DNA of 64,000 bases from Acidobacteriota bacterium (GCA_021813745.1 JAKAJO010000070.1:52842-116841), one strand, 5' to 3'. Counted from the stretch's first letter, positions 34,427-43,590 are shown. Notes: generated from the sequence alone by a model not told the origin. Made by a program: numbers and translations.

Positions 34427-34925
34427 GACACGGATGGAACCGGAATCGTTATGGTGCTTCTCACCCACAACACGGAGCAGAATCTTTCGACCGGAAGGTG
34501 TGCGCCTGAGCATCGCGTAGGCCGCCTGAAGACATTCGGTTTCGGAGCGAACTTGCGGCACTTTGCGGAGTCCTCGGCCGGGACCAGTGAACCCTGTTCG
34601 CCGGTGAGTGGCATCGTCAGGAAGCGGGCGAAGAGGATTGTTCAGGCGGGTGTCTCCCCTATGTATCCCGCCTTCTGCACGGTCACTGCTTCGGGGTCTA
34701 TCCGACGCCCGGCGGCAGGCTCGTTCTTCTGCTTCGGCTTCCACCCCACCACGCAACAAGCGCGTGCCGGGGACCCCGGCATAGCGCCGCCCTGCGGGTT
34801 ACGGTTTCCATCTGCGATGGACCCACCGTAAATGCAGAACTTCGGCCTTGGGAGTCGGACCCACTCGCTAGGCTTCGCCATGTGTGACCCGAGCAGATCG
34901 GGAATTTCGAAATGGAGACACAATC
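34427..34925. other. Gap between virB11 and ssb, no supported gene
   Basis: About 500 GC-rich bases. Frames on both strands are open here but have Pro/Gly/Arg-rich, low-complexity translations and no ribosome binding sites. The promoter for the ssb-primase part of the element may be here; no clear -10/-35 pair was made out. Confidence 0.4.
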
Positions 34926-35297
34926 ATGTACCTGAACAAAGTAATCCTCATGGGCTTCCTCGGCGGCGATGCAGTCGTTCGCACCGGCAAAAACAACAAG
35001 CAGTTCACCACGCTCTCCCTTGCTACCAAGGAGTTGCGCAAGGACAAAGAGACCGGCAAGTACAACGAGCGCACCGAATGGCACAACCTCATCGTCTTCG
35101 GCAAGCTGGCCGAGTTCGCAGCCAAGCTCAAGAAGGGCGCTCACATCCAGATCGAGGGCAAGATTCAGCACTCCGAATACAAGGGTGTGAAGACTGACAC
35201 GATCCGGGTGACTTCCATCCTCAAGCTCGACCGCGCAGAGGCGGTTGCCGCCGAGGATGAGTTCGATGAGATCACCGGAGAGGAAGTGGCCGCATAG
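34926..35297 (+). CDS. ssb: Single-stranded DNA-binding protein (element-encoded)
   Basis: A 123-residue OB-fold protein beginning M-Y-L-N-K-V-I-L-M-G-F-L-G, with T-E-W-H-N-L-I-V-F-G-K-L-A-E and the G-x-x-I-Q-I-E-G-K-I strand of bacterial SSB. It protects the transferred strand. The acidic tail ends E-E-V-A-A and lacks the usual D-D-I-P-F tip that recruits host repair proteins, as in some plasmid SSBs. The start at 34926 has GGAGACAC upstream. A strong terminator follows. Confidence 0.9.
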   Translation: MYLNKVILMGFLGGDAVVRTGKNNKQFTTLSLATKELRKDKETGKYNERTEWHNLIVFGKLAEFAAKLKKGAHIQIEGKIQHSEYKGVKTDTIRVTSILKLDRAEAVAAEDEFDEITGEEVAA

Positions 35298-35315
35298 GCC
35301 ATTTCCTCCAGCGCG

Positions 35316-35343
35316 GAAGCCCGGCACTCACCGGGCTTCTTTT
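35316..35343 (+). terminator. Rho-independent terminator after ssb
   Basis: gaagcccgg and ccgggcttc form a perfect 9-bp stem with a 6-base loop, followed by TTTT. It lies 18 bases after the ssb stop and before the primase gene. Confidence 0.85.
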
Positions 35344-35385
35344 GCTCCTAAGACCCGCATGATCGCACTCGCAAGAGGTGCCGTT

Positions 35386-36333
35386 ATGAACGAAATTGCC
35401 ATCCGCTTTCTCAGCCGTTGCTTCGCTCCGGCTGAGACGATTGCTCTCATGCTTCGCAGGGAGCCTCCAGCCGTTCCGACACAGCGCGTGGTCACGCTGG
35501 AGACTGCCCTTGCCCCGCGCTACCGCGCATGGCTCGCGTATGAAAACGGCACTGGAGCCAATATCTATGTCGCTGCCAATCCGCTTCACCGCGGCAGCCG
35601 GAAACGCACGAAGGAAAGCATTGCATCTGTTCGCCATCTATATATAGACATCGACACCGACGGGGATGCCCGGCTCGCTGCGCTCCGAGCATCGGATCTG
35701 GTGCCGCCGCCTACCTCCATCCTGTCTACCTCTCCGGGCAAATATCAAGTGCTCTGGCGTGTCGAAGGCTTCGACTTCGTGCGTCAGGAACAGGCACTCA
35801 AATTGCTCGCCATCGCCTTCGGCGGCGATCCCGCATGCACCGATTGCAACCGTGTCCTCCGAGTCCCCGGTTTCCTGAATCGGAAGTACGCTCCAGCCCA
35901 TCCTGTTACCGCCGAATATCCCGATGATTCCATCTGGACTCCCGATGACTTCCGGCTGGATGCAGGCGCGCTTGATGCGATGCTCTTTAACCACGGCTCC
36001 TCACCGCGAAAGCTGCCGGGCAAGCAGAGCAATTCTGAGAGCGATTGGGCATGGGTATCCCATGAACTTGCTCATGGCAAAGATGCGGTGAAGCTGACGC
36101 GGGAACTGGCTTCTCGCCGCTCCGACAAACCCAATCCTCTCTACTATGCGCAACGCACTGTCGATGTCGCTTCGGCCCGCCTTTGGCTCATCGAAGGCAT
36201 CCGCTTGGACGATGTGATTACGATGCTCGAATGCCGCCGTCGCTGCGAGATTCCCGCTGCACTCTGCTCCGCTCGTGCACGGGAAATTGCAGCCACCGCA
36301 CAGCGCATGATAGCCCACAGAAGGTCCGCCTGA
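35386..36333 (+). CDS. RepB-like DNA primase of the conjugative element
   Basis: A 315-residue protein resembling the plasmid RepB-type (RSF1010-like) primase domain. H-L-Y-I-D-I-D-T-D supplies the catalytic acidic motif, followed by S-T-S-P-G-K-Y-Q-V-L-W-R-V, then D-P-A-C-T-D-C-N-R-V-L-R-V-P-G-F-L-N-R-K, a conserved stretch of this family. It would prime the complementary strand after transfer or in replication. The ATG at 35386 with AGAGGTG upstream is chosen; an in-frame Met nine codons earlier is possible. Confidence 0.8.
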   Translation: MNEIAIRFLSRCFAPAETIALMLRREPPAVPTQRVVTLETALAPRYRAWLAYENGTGANIYVAANPLHRGSRKRTKESIASVRHLYIDIDTDGDARLAALRASDLVPPPTSILSTSPGKYQVLWRVEGFDFVRQEQALKLLAIAFGGDPACTDCNRVLRVPGFLNRKYAPAHPVTAEYPDDSIWTPDDFRLDAGALDAMLFNHGSSPRKLPGKQSNSESDWAWVSHELAHGKDAVKLTRELASRRSDKPNPLYYAQRTVDVASARLWLIEGIRLDDVITMLECRRRCEIPAALCSARAREIAATAQRMIAHRRSA

Positions 36334-36356
36334 TTTCACACCCAAAGGAGAACGCA

Positions 36357-36683
36357 ATGCCACTGCTTGAAGTCACACAAACCCGCCACCTCAGCGCCTC
36401 CATTCGGCTCACCGATACGACTGCTACTCAGGTCGATCAATATGCCGCTTTCATCCGCGCTTCCGCCGATGATGTCGTGGAGCAGGCGCTCGCTTACGTC
36501 TTCTCCAAAGATCGCGACTTTCAGGAGTTCCTGAAGTCGCCGGAAGCGCAGCGGATTACGCCGACGTTGCGCGTGCGCAGAGCATCCGCAAATGAGGCGG
36601 CGGAACCGTCCGTGAAGAAGCCGATTCCCGCAGCATCTTCAGCATCCCAAACACCGGCAGTTGTGGCGGGATCGAGAGCATGA
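36357..36683 (+). CDS. Unknown small protein, possible DNA-binding accessory
   Basis: A 108-residue protein with a near-ideal AAAGGAG site. The N-terminal half (H-L-S-A-S-I-R-L-T-D-T-T-A-T-Q-V-D-Q-Y-A-A-F) looks like a strand followed by helices, in the manner of a ribbon-helix-helix protein. The C-terminus is a Lys/Ala/Pro-rich tail. It lies between the primase and the repeat-rich segment preceding the relaxosome genes, suggesting a regulator or partitioning accessory. Confidence 0.6.
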   Translation: MPLLEVTQTRHLSASIRLTDTTATQVDQYAAFIRASADDVVEQALAYVFSKDRDFQEFLKSPEAQRITPTLRVRRASANEAAEPSVKKPIPAASSASQTPAVVAGSRA

Positions 36684-36767
36684 TCCGCCATCTACATCCG
36701 TGGAAGTGCCAGAACGGTGCTTCGCACCGGGTGTATCTCGACACTCCACCCCTCACAGGGTCGTGCA

Positions 36768-36836
36768 GGGTGCACTTAGGTGCACCTGTTTAGAAGCAAC
36801 AACATGGCAAATTCAGGTGCACGTGGGTGCACCTGA
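36768..36836. repeat. GGTGCAC repeat cluster, candidate oriT or operator
   Basis: GGTGCAC occurs four times in about 70 bases. aggtgcacct (36778-36787) is a perfect 10-bp palindrome, and tcaggtgcac (36813-36822) with gtgcacctga (36827-36836) forms a perfect 10-bp inverted repeat with a 4-base loop. The cluster lies immediately upstream of the relaxosome accessory gene, coupling protein and relaxase, the usual place for an origin of transfer or its regulator's binding sites. Confidence 0.6.
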
Positions 36837-36852
36837 GAATTTGAGGTGTTTC

Positions 36853-37215
36853 ATGGCTCTTCTTAATGCCGAAACCGCCCCAGTATCGGATGCTGAACGC
36901 GCAGCCAACAGAGTATATCCCGTGACAGTGAAACTCACACAGGAGGAGCACCGCGAGGTCACGGAGCACTCAGAAGCATTAGGCCAAGCCCGCAGTGAAT
37001 GGATGCGGGACGTGATCCTCCGCGAGCTGCGCAACTCGTCCAACGACCCGCTACTGGAGGAGGTGGTCGGCATACGCCTGCTCCTCATCAATGTCCTTCG
37101 CCCGCTCGCGAATGGGCAGCAAATGCCGCCCGATGCATTCGACAACTTGCTCGAACACATCGGTGTGCGGAAGGTGGAGATAGTCCAAAAGATGATCTCT
37201 ACGCAAAGGAGATAG
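36853..37215 (+). CDS. MobC-like relaxosome accessory protein (putative)
   Basis: A 120-residue protein. V-Y-P-V-T-V-K-L-T-Q-E-E-H-R-E-V-T-E-H-S followed by S-E-W-M-R-D-V-I-L-R-E-L is the ribbon-helix-helix-like arrangement of plasmid mobilisation accessory (MobC/TraJ-type) proteins that bind near oriT. The start at 36853 has a GAGGTG site. It ends five bases before the coupling-protein gene. It probably binds the GGTGCAC repeats just upstream. Confidence 0.7.
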   Translation: MALLNAETAPVSDAERAANRVYPVTVKLTQEEHREVTEHSEALGQARSEWMRDVILRELRNSSNDPLLEEVVGIRLLLINVLRPLANGQQMPPDAFDNLLEHIGVRKVEIVQKMISTQRR

Positions 37216-37219
37216 AGCG

Positions 37220-39235
37220 ATGGCAAGGACAACCTGGGGTCGCAAAGAAACGATCATCTGGCCGCAAAGCCGGCCCATCTATACCTATGCTGCAATCTTC
37301 GGTGGAGTCATTCTGACGGGTCTGTTTATTTATGCCCAGTTTCGCTTCCTGAGTTCGCCGTTGTGCTGGTATTACGCGCCGGTCTATGCGAGGACTTCTG
37401 TTCTCGGCTCATTCAGCCGGACACATCGCAGCCGGTACCGGATGCTCTTTCTTACCGCACCCGGAAAGAGGCCGAGCCCTGCCATCAATGACGATGTAGT
37501 GCATGGACAGACGCTGGACCCAGGTGGTCGCATCATCCCTCTGGCGCTTTCTCCGGCTGCACGCCAACATGGCGATGATTTGCTCTTTCGGGGTCCGGTT
37601 AGGAGCTATGTGGACGCCCGCCTCAGTGACTACCTGAAAGCGGTCATATATGGCGGCAAAGACCTGTCCGCGATCCTGAAGACTCCGATGCTCTCCGGCG
37701 TCGGAGCCTTTTTGTTATTCCTCCCGTTTGCCGTCACAAAAGACGTGAAGAGGCAGAAAGCACTCAAGTATGGATGGCGACTGAAAGGCCCCGAACGACT
37801 CACTCCGCAGGAATTCACCAGGACTGTAAAAGGTGATGGAATCGGCTTCAAAACCGATGGGATGAAAGAGATGCTGCGTATCCCGGCGAAGGCCGAAGCA
37901 CAGCACATGCAGATCATTGGCGACACAGGCGCAGGTAAGTCCGCCCTGATGTTCCAGGTGCTTCGTCAGGTCCGCAGCCGGGGCGATTCGGCCATCGTCT
38001 ATGACCCAGCCCGCGAGTTCGTGAAGCGCTTCTATGACCCTGCGCGCGGCGATGTCATCCTCAATCCGTTGGACAAACGTTGCCCCTATTGGGGGCCAGC
38101 CGAAGAGTTGCGCAGCCGCTCTGAGGCAAAGGCATTAGCCGTGTCCCTTTTCCAACCGCCACAGGATCGCAAGGGCGAGTTTTTCATCGAGTCGCCACAG
38201 AAAATCTTTGCGTTCCTGATGGCCTATGGCCCAACGCCCGATGAGCTTGTCCAATGGATGTCCAACCCCGACGAGATCGACCGCAGGCTCAAAGGTACAG
38301 AACACGCGCACCTGATTGACCCAAAGGCTCACCAGCAGCGGGCCGGTGTTCTCGGCTCTCTCGGATTGGTCGCAGACAGCCTCCGGCTGTTGCCGAAAAA
38401 GGGTGAAGGCAACGGCGAATGGACAGCTACCGAATGGGTTGAAAAACGGCAGGGCTGGATCTTCCTTACATCTCTTCCAGCCGAACGCGAAGCCCTGCGT
38501 CCGCTACAGAGCCTCTGGATTGATTGGCTCGTTTTGCGGCTCTTGAACGAGCCGACCAAAGAGCAGAAGCGTGTCTGGTTTGTGATCGACGAGCTGGCGA
38601 GCTTGCAGAAGTTGCCTCAGCTTCATACCGCCATCACGGAGAACCGCAAGAGTCGCAACCCTGTCGTGCTTGGATTCCAGGGCAAAGCCCAGCTTGAGTA
38701 CCTTTATGGCCATTTGGCTGAGGTGATGCTCTCGCAGCCTGCGACCAGCGTTTGGCTCACGACGAAGGAGCCGAACGCCGGAGAGTGGGTCAGCAAATTC
38801 ATCGGAAAGGTGGAGATCGAGCGATTGCGCGAGACGCACTTCGACGGCACACGGGCAGGTCGCAATTTCACCGTCGAACGGCAGGTGGAACCGCTGGTCC
38901 TGGAGTCCGAAATCTCCGGCCTCGCAGACCTGCACGCCTATATGAAGTACCAGAACTATGTGACGTACTTTTCCTTCCCGTACTTCGATATGCCCGAAGT
39001 CGCCAAGCCATTCGAGCTACGCGAGCGGCCCGAAGACAAACTGCCGTATAACCCAAAGACTGTGCGCGCCAGCGGACCGGAGGCATCCCCTGCGGAACTG
39101 AAGCAGGAGCCGGAGTCCTCCAGCCCACCACCGCCGAATGAGCCTGCGGCGGCGCAGTCCATTCAACCGGAACCGGCCATGACCTCTGGTGCCCATGAGG
39201 AACACGCCGCCGTTCACGACGGATGGAGTCTCTAA
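37220..39235 (+). CDS. virD4: VirD4/TrwB-like type IV coupling protein
   Basis: A 671-residue hexameric DNA pump that delivers the relaxase-DNA complex to the secretion channel. Two membrane helices in the N-terminal 170 residues (near 25-45 and 157-172) flank a periplasmic loop. Walker A G-D-T-G-A-G-K-S lies at about residues 234-241 and Walker B V-W-F-V-I-D-E-L-A-S near 455. The C-terminus is a Pro/Glu-rich tail. The combination with a MobF relaxase directly downstream (the stop and start codons share a base) matches TrwB/TraD families. Confidence 0.92.
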   Translation: MARTTWGRKETIIWPQSRPIYTYAAIFGGVILTGLFIYAQFRFLSSPLCWYYAPVYARTSVLGSFSRTHRSRYRMLFLTAPGKRPSPAINDDVVHGQTLDPGGRIIPLALSPAARQHGDDLLFRGPVRSYVDARLSDYLKAVIYGGKDLSAILKTPMLSGVGAFLLFLPFAVTKDVKRQKALKYGWRLKGPERLTPQEFTRTVKGDGIGFKTDGMKEMLRIPAKAEAQHMQIIGDTGAGKSALMFQVLRQVRSRGDSAIVYDPAREFVKRFYDPARGDVILNPLDKRCPYWGPAEELRSRSEAKALAVSLFQPPQDRKGEFFIESPQKIFAFLMAYGPTPDELVQWMSNPDEIDRRLKGTEHAHLIDPKAHQQRAGVLGSLGLVADSLRLLPKKGEGNGEWTATEWVEKRQGWIFLTSLPAEREALRPLQSLWIDWLVLRLLNEPTKEQKRVWFVIDELASLQKLPQLHTAITENRKSRNPVVLGFQGKAQLEYLYGHLAEVMLSQPATSVWLTTKEPNAGEWVSKFIGKVEIERLRETHFDGTRAGRNFTVERQVEPLVLESEISGLADLHAYMKYQNYVTYFSFPYFDMPEVAKPFELRERPEDKLPYNPKTVRASGPEASPAELKQEPESSSPPPPNEPAAAQSIQPEPAMTSGAHEEHAAVHDGWSL

Positions 39236-42012
39236 TGCTGAACATCTCGAAACCGCTCTCCGCCAGCCAGGCACGGACCTACCACGAGAAAGAGTTCACC
39301 GCCGCCGAGCAGAACTACTGGAAGCAGGACGACACCATCCAGGGGGAATGGCACGGCAGACTGGCAAAACAGTTCAGATTGTCGGGAGCCGTGGGAGCAG
39401 AAGAATTTGCCCGGCTGTCGGAAGGACAACATCCAGAGACTGGTAATCAGTTGGTCCTGCATCGTGCCGTCCACGAGTACAAGAACGCAGACGGTAAGAT
39501 GGTCTCGCCGGTCGAGCACCGTGCGGGTTGGGATGCAACTTTCTCCGCACCCAAATCCATCTCTCTGACAGCGCTTGTCGGAGGTGACGACCGCGTGCGG
39601 GAGGCGCACCGTGAAGCCGTCAACGTCGCCTTGAACGAGTTGGAGCGGTATACGCAGGCCCGCATCGGCGGCAATCATCCCGCCGAAACCACTGGGCAGT
39701 TTGTCGCTGCAAAGTTCGAGCATGACACCGCCCGCCCTGTAGATGGATATGCCGCTCCGCAGCTCCATACTCATGTCGTCGTCTTCAATATGACTGAGCG
39801 CGAGAACGGGAAGATGCGAGCGTTACAGCCGCACTCGCTCTTCGAGAGCCAGCAGTTTGCCACTGCCGTCTATCAGTCCCATCTCACGTACAAACTGCGG
39901 TCACTGGGCTATGAGATCGAAGCCGGAAAGAGCGGTGCGCCGGATATCAAGGGCTACACGCAAGAGTACCTTGACGCCTCCAGCCCACGCCGTCAACAGA
40001 TCGAAGAGGCTCTATCCCGAAGCGGATTCACCGGGCCGGAGGCCGCGCAGATAGCCGCACACAACACCCGCGATAAGAAAGTGATTCTGTCTCCCGATCA
40101 AATCTTGGCTGCGCACCGGCAGCTTGCCGATGAGTTCGGCAATCAGGCCGACAGAGTTGTGGCCGAGGCGCGGAAACGCAGGAAAGAGCAGGCGCACGAA
40201 CGTCCGGAACATGAACGCCGCCAGCAGGTGCGGGAGGCCGTCACCTTCGCCCGCGATAAAGGCTTTGAGCGTGAGGCCGTGGTGGATGAACGTGCCCTCT
40301 ACGTGAATGCGTTGCGCCGGGGCATGGGAGAGATCACCTACCCGGAGGTCTGCGCCAGCTTCGAGGCGCGTATTGCGTCCGGCGAGTTCAAAGAGATTGC
40401 CGGGAATTGTCACGAGGCAGGACGTAGGTTCACGACGGCAGCGACAATCAAGGCCGAAAATGAAATTGTTCAGAAGGTGCAGGATGGACAGAACCGAACA
40501 CCGCAGATCATGTCTATAGAGTCCGCAGTTCCTCTCACCAATTCGCGCCCTCATTTCCATGCCGCCCAGAAGAGAGTTGTTGAGGAGGTCTTAACCTCAC
40601 GCGATCAGGTGCAGGGATTGCGGGGACGAGCCGGATCGGGGAAGACTTCAGTGCTTTCCCTGATTCGTGAGGGAGCCGAACAGAACGGCTACACTGTGGA
40701 AGGTTTTGCGCCGACTTCGCGTGCGGCGAAGCAGCTCCGCGACGCGGGAATTAGAGCGGAAACGTTGCAACGCTTTCTCGCAGGCGGCAGCCTACAGGCC
40801 GCCGGCGATCCTGCGACCAAGTACCTCTACATGCTTGATGAATCCTCTCTGGCATCAACGCAACAGATGCGAGATTTTCTCAACCAAATCGGCCCGCAAG
40901 ACAAGGTCCTGTTGATTGGCGACACGCGCCAACATCAGGGCGTCGATGCCGGAAAGCCATTCGAGCAGCTACAGGAAGCGGGCATGAGAACCGCGCAGCT
41001 TGACCAGATCATGCGCCAGAAAGATCCCGAGCTATTGAAAGCGGTCGAGCATCTGTCCAACAACGAGACCGCCATCGGCGTCGAAATGCTTTCGCAGCAG
41101 GGACGGATTACAGAGATCGTTGACCCGCAGGAACGCATCGCGGCAATTGCAAAAAGCTATGCCGAACGTCCCGAGAACACGCTCATCGTGTCGCCCGATA
41201 ACGCTTCACGCCGCGCAATCAATCAGGCCGTCCGCCAGGAGTTGCAGGAGCTTGGCGTCATAGACGACACCAATCATTCCATGCGCGTGCTCACGCCGCG
41301 CAACGATATGACCGGCGCAGACAGAGAGTGGGCCAGTCGATATGAGGCGGGAGATGTCCTGCATTACACCCGTGGCAGCAAAGAGCATGGTATCGAGAGT
41401 CGAAGCTACGCTCGTGTCGTCAGCACAAACCCGAAAGAGAATCTTGTCACCGTACAGAAGCAGGACGGCCAGCAAGTGACCTATGACCCGTCACGGCTGC
41501 GCGGCATCGCAGCGTACCGCGAGATCGAGCGTGAGTTTGCTTTAGGAGACAAAATACAATTTACAGCTCCGTCCAGGGATTTGCAGGTAGCCAATCGTGA
41601 CCTCGGCACCATCCAGAGCATCGGAGACGATGGCAAGATCAGTGTCCGCATGGACGGCACGAAAGATAGAATCTTGCGCTTCGATGCCGGACAGATGCGG
41701 CACTTCGATCATGGTTATGCTGTCACATCGCACAGCTCGCAGGGTCTCACGTCGCAGCGCGTGCTGGTGAACATGGACACGGAAGTTCACCCGGAGCTGA
41801 TGAACAACAGATTCGCCTATGTATCGGTTTCGCGGGCCTCGCATGACGCGCAAATTTACACCAATGATTACGGCGCGCTCACCGCGAGTCTCAGCCACGA
41901 TGTATCGAAGACTTCGGCTGTCGAGTTGGCTAAAATTCAGGCCTTGTCCAGTTCCAGGGGACACCATGCCGTACAGAACAAGCCAGGTATTGGCCTGGGG
42001 TTAGCGCTTTGA
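39235..42012 (+). CDS. MobF (TrwC/TraI-type) conjugative relaxase-helicase
   Basis: A 925-residue bifunctional relaxase. N-terminal TrwC relaxase domain: catalytic Tyr region A-R-T-Y-H-E-K-E-F near residue 17 and the metal-binding H-x-H-x-H-type motif L-H-T-H-V-V-V-F-N near 177-185, with a preceding A-P-K-S-I-S-L-T motif. C-terminal RecD/TraI helicase domain: Walker A R-G-R-A-G-S-G-K-T-S near 462-471, Y-M-L-D-E-S-S-L-A, and the terminal motif H-G-Y-A-V-T-S-H-S-S-Q-G-L-T. It nicks oriT, stays bound to the 5' end and unwinds the plasmid. It starts at the last base of the coupling-protein stop codon. It appears intact. Confidence 0.95.
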   Translation: MLNISKPLSASQARTYHEKEFTAAEQNYWKQDDTIQGEWHGRLAKQFRLSGAVGAEEFARLSEGQHPETGNQLVLHRAVHEYKNADGKMVSPVEHRAGWDATFSAPKSISLTALVGGDDRVREAHREAVNVALNELERYTQARIGGNHPAETTGQFVAAKFEHDTARPVDGYAAPQLHTHVVVFNMTERENGKMRALQPHSLFESQQFATAVYQSHLTYKLRSLGYEIEAGKSGAPDIKGYTQEYLDASSPRRQQIEEALSRSGFTGPEAAQIAAHNTRDKKVILSPDQILAAHRQLADEFGNQADRVVAEARKRRKEQAHERPEHERRQQVREAVTFARDKGFEREAVVDERALYVNALRRGMGEITYPEVCASFEARIASGEFKEIAGNCHEAGRRFTTAATIKAENEIVQKVQDGQNRTPQIMSIESAVPLTNSRPHFHAAQKRVVEEVLTSRDQVQGLRGRAGSGKTSVLSLIREGAEQNGYTVEGFAPTSRAAKQLRDAGIRAETLQRFLAGGSLQAAGDPATKYLYMLDESSLASTQQMRDFLNQIGPQDKVLLIGDTRQHQGVDAGKPFEQLQEAGMRTAQLDQIMRQKDPELLKAVEHLSNNETAIGVEMLSQQGRITEIVDPQERIAAIAKSYAERPENTLIVSPDNASRRAINQAVRQELQELGVIDDTNHSMRVLTPRNDMTGADREWASRYEAGDVLHYTRGSKEHGIESRSYARVVSTNPKENLVTVQKQDGQQVTYDPSRLRGIAAYREIEREFALGDKIQFTAPSRDLQVANRDLGTIQSIGDDGKISVRMDGTKDRILRFDAGQMRHFDHGYAVTSHSSQGLTSQRVLVNMDTEVHPELMNNRFAYVSVSRASHDAQIYTNDYGALTASLSHDVSKTSAVELAKIQALSSSRGHHAVQNKPGIGLGLAL

Positions 42013-42065
42013 GCGACGCGCTTTCGGCTAGTATCCTTCGTTACCTGCGCAGCAAACGTGGCAGT

Positions 42066-42321
42066 TCATTCGTACCAGTGACCAGACCGATAGCAGAGTG
42101 CGCTGTTGGGAACCTGAAAAGCGGGATGCAGGAAGCCACTACCCATCAGCGCCTTGCTCTTCGTCAGCAAATCCGTGAATGCACTGCGATGTGACTGGGA
42201 CGGCGACACAGCCAGGAGATGGTCTGCGATTACCTGCATCAGGAAAGCGAAGAAGTCCATCTGAGCCGTCGGAATCCGCGCATTTCTTAAGATGTGCTGC
42301 ATCGGATTGTTCAGCTTGGAG
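42066..42321 (-). pseudogene. 3' remnant of an unknown gene cut by the IS3 element
   Basis: A minus-strand frame is open from the IS boundary at 42321 to the TGA at 42066, about 84 codons, with a protein-like translation (for example M-D-F-F-A-F-L-M-Q-V-I-A-D-H-L-L and S-K-A-L-M-G-S-G-F-L-H). No start codon with a ribosome binding site is needed if the 5' part was removed by the insertion. The family was not recognised. Its continuation is not found on the other side of the IS. Confidence 0.4.
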
Positions 42322-42379
42322 TGCCCGGCAAATTCTGTACCAGTGGTGATGAGACAAACTGGTATGGAAGGAGCATGAA

Positions 42380-42661
42380 ATGGGCAAGGCCAGGAAGCAC
42401 ACGCCTGAGCAGATAGTGAACATTCTTCGGCAGATCGAAGTAGCGGTGGCGAGCGGTAAAACGCATCCGGTGGCGAGCCGCGAAGCCGGGATCACCGAGC
42501 AGACCTACTACCGCTGGCGCAAGGAGTACGGCGGCATGAAGGTAGACCAGGCCAAGCGGCTGAAGGAACTGGAGCAGGAAAACGGGAAGCTGAAGCGGCT
42601 GGTGGCTGAGCTCAGCCTGGACAAGCAGATCCTTCAGGACATCGCGCGGGGAAACTTCTAA
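42380..42661 (+). CDS. IS3-family transposase OrfA
   Basis: A 93-residue DNA-binding subunit: an HTH of the IS3 type (E-Q-I-V-N-I-L-R-Q-I-E-V-A, E-A-G-I-T-E-Q-T-Y-Y-R-W-R-K-E-Y-G-G) followed by a leucine-zipper-like segment (L-K-E-L-E-Q-E-N-G-K-L-K-R-L-V-A-E-L). It binds the terminal repeats. The downstream OrfB frame is shifted by -1 relative to it, as expected for the family's programmed frameshift that makes the OrfAB transposase. Confidence 0.92.
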   Translation: MGKARKHTPEQIVNILRQIEVAVASGKTHPVASREAGITEQTYYRWRKEYGGMKVDQAKRLKELEQENGKLKRLVAELSLDKQILQDIARGNF

Positions 42662-42684
42662 GCCCGGAGCGGCGCCGAACCGCT

Positions 42685-43590
42685 GTGCAACATGCAAGAC
42701 AAGAAGGGGCGAGTGAGCGTCATGCGTGCCGACTGGTTCACCAACCACGCGGCACGCAGCGCTATCAGCCCATACAGCGGAACGACGAAGACGCGCTGAC
42801 CCGGGCCATCATTGCACTGGCCACTCAATATGGTCGGTATGGATACCGACGCATCACCATCAAGCTGCAGGAAGCCGGCTGGAACGTAGGCAAGGATCGC
42901 GTGGAACGGATCTGGCGCCGCGAAGGGCTGAAGGTTCCGCAGAAGCAGAAGCCGCGCGGCCGTTTGTGGCTGAACGATGGCTCCTGCGTTCGACTGCGGC
43001 CGGAGCGGCCGAATCACGTCTGGTCGTACGATTTCATGAGCGCTTTCACGCATGACGGAAGAACTGTACGCTTCCTGAACCTGATCGACGAGTACACACG
43101 GGAGTGCCTGGCGATCCATGTCGGCCGCCGGATCAACAGCAGCCAGGTCATCGACGTGCTGGCCGACGCCATGATCGAGCACGGCATTCCGGAACACATT
43201 CGTTCAGACAACGGCCCCGAGTTCGTTGCCAGGGAGCTGCGCAAGTGGCTGGCACAAACTGGAGCCAAGACCCTGTACATCGAACCCGGCTCTCCCTGGG
43301 AGAACGGCTACTGCGAAAGCTTCAACTCCAAAATGCGCGACGAATTCCTGAACGGCGAAATCTTCTATTCACTAAAGGAGGTACGCGTGCTGGCCGAACG
43401 CTGGCGCGTCTACTTCAACACCGAGCGGCCACACTCATCGCTGGGCTACAGACCGCCAGCGCCAGCAGCGTGGCAGAACGAAGCTTCCCAGCGGCATGGA
43501 AAAGTGGAAAGCAAAGAACGCTTCCCACTTTCCCACACCGCCTGCTACTGCGACGGGCAGATATCTACATCTCCCGTTGCGCTACACTAA
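42685..43590 (+). CDS. IS3-family transposase OrfB (DDE integrase core)
   Basis: A 301-residue catalytic part. An HTH_21 domain (Y-G-R-Y-G-Y-R-R-I-T) is followed by an rve integrase core with the DDE triad in S-Y-D-F-M-S, R-S-D-N-G-P-E-F and S-P-W-E-N-G-Y-C-E-S-F. It appears complete, so the element may still be active. It is normally made as a fusion with OrfA through frameshifting, so the first residues of the separate frame may not be a true start. Confidence 0.92.
   Translation: MQHARQEGASERHACRLVHQPRGTQRYQPIQRNDEDALTRAIIALATQYGRYGYRRITIKLQEAGWNVGKDRVERIWRREGLKVPQKQKPRGRLWLNDGSCVRLRPERPNHVWSYDFMSAFTHDGRTVRFLNLIDEYTRECLAIHVGRRINSSQVIDVLADAMIEHGIPEHIRSDNGPEFVARELRKWLAQTGAKTLYIEPGSPWENGYCESFNSKMRDEFLNGEIFYSLKEVRVLAERWRVYFNTERPHSSLGYRPPAPAAWQNEASQRHGKVESKERFPLSHTACYCDGQISTSPVALH

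Noticed and set aside
34451..34831. Open frames on both strands between virB11 and ssb
   Set aside because: Low-complexity translations, mutually overlapping, no ribosome binding sites.
36778..36836. CRISPR array at the GGTGCAC repeats
   Set aside because: The units are 7-10 bp with irregular short spacing; no repeat of CRISPR length and no cas genes in the window.
42009..42194. Small plus-strand gene overlapping the relaxase stop (TTG start)
   Set aside because: No ribosome binding site and no similarity; the opposite strand carries a more protein-like frame.
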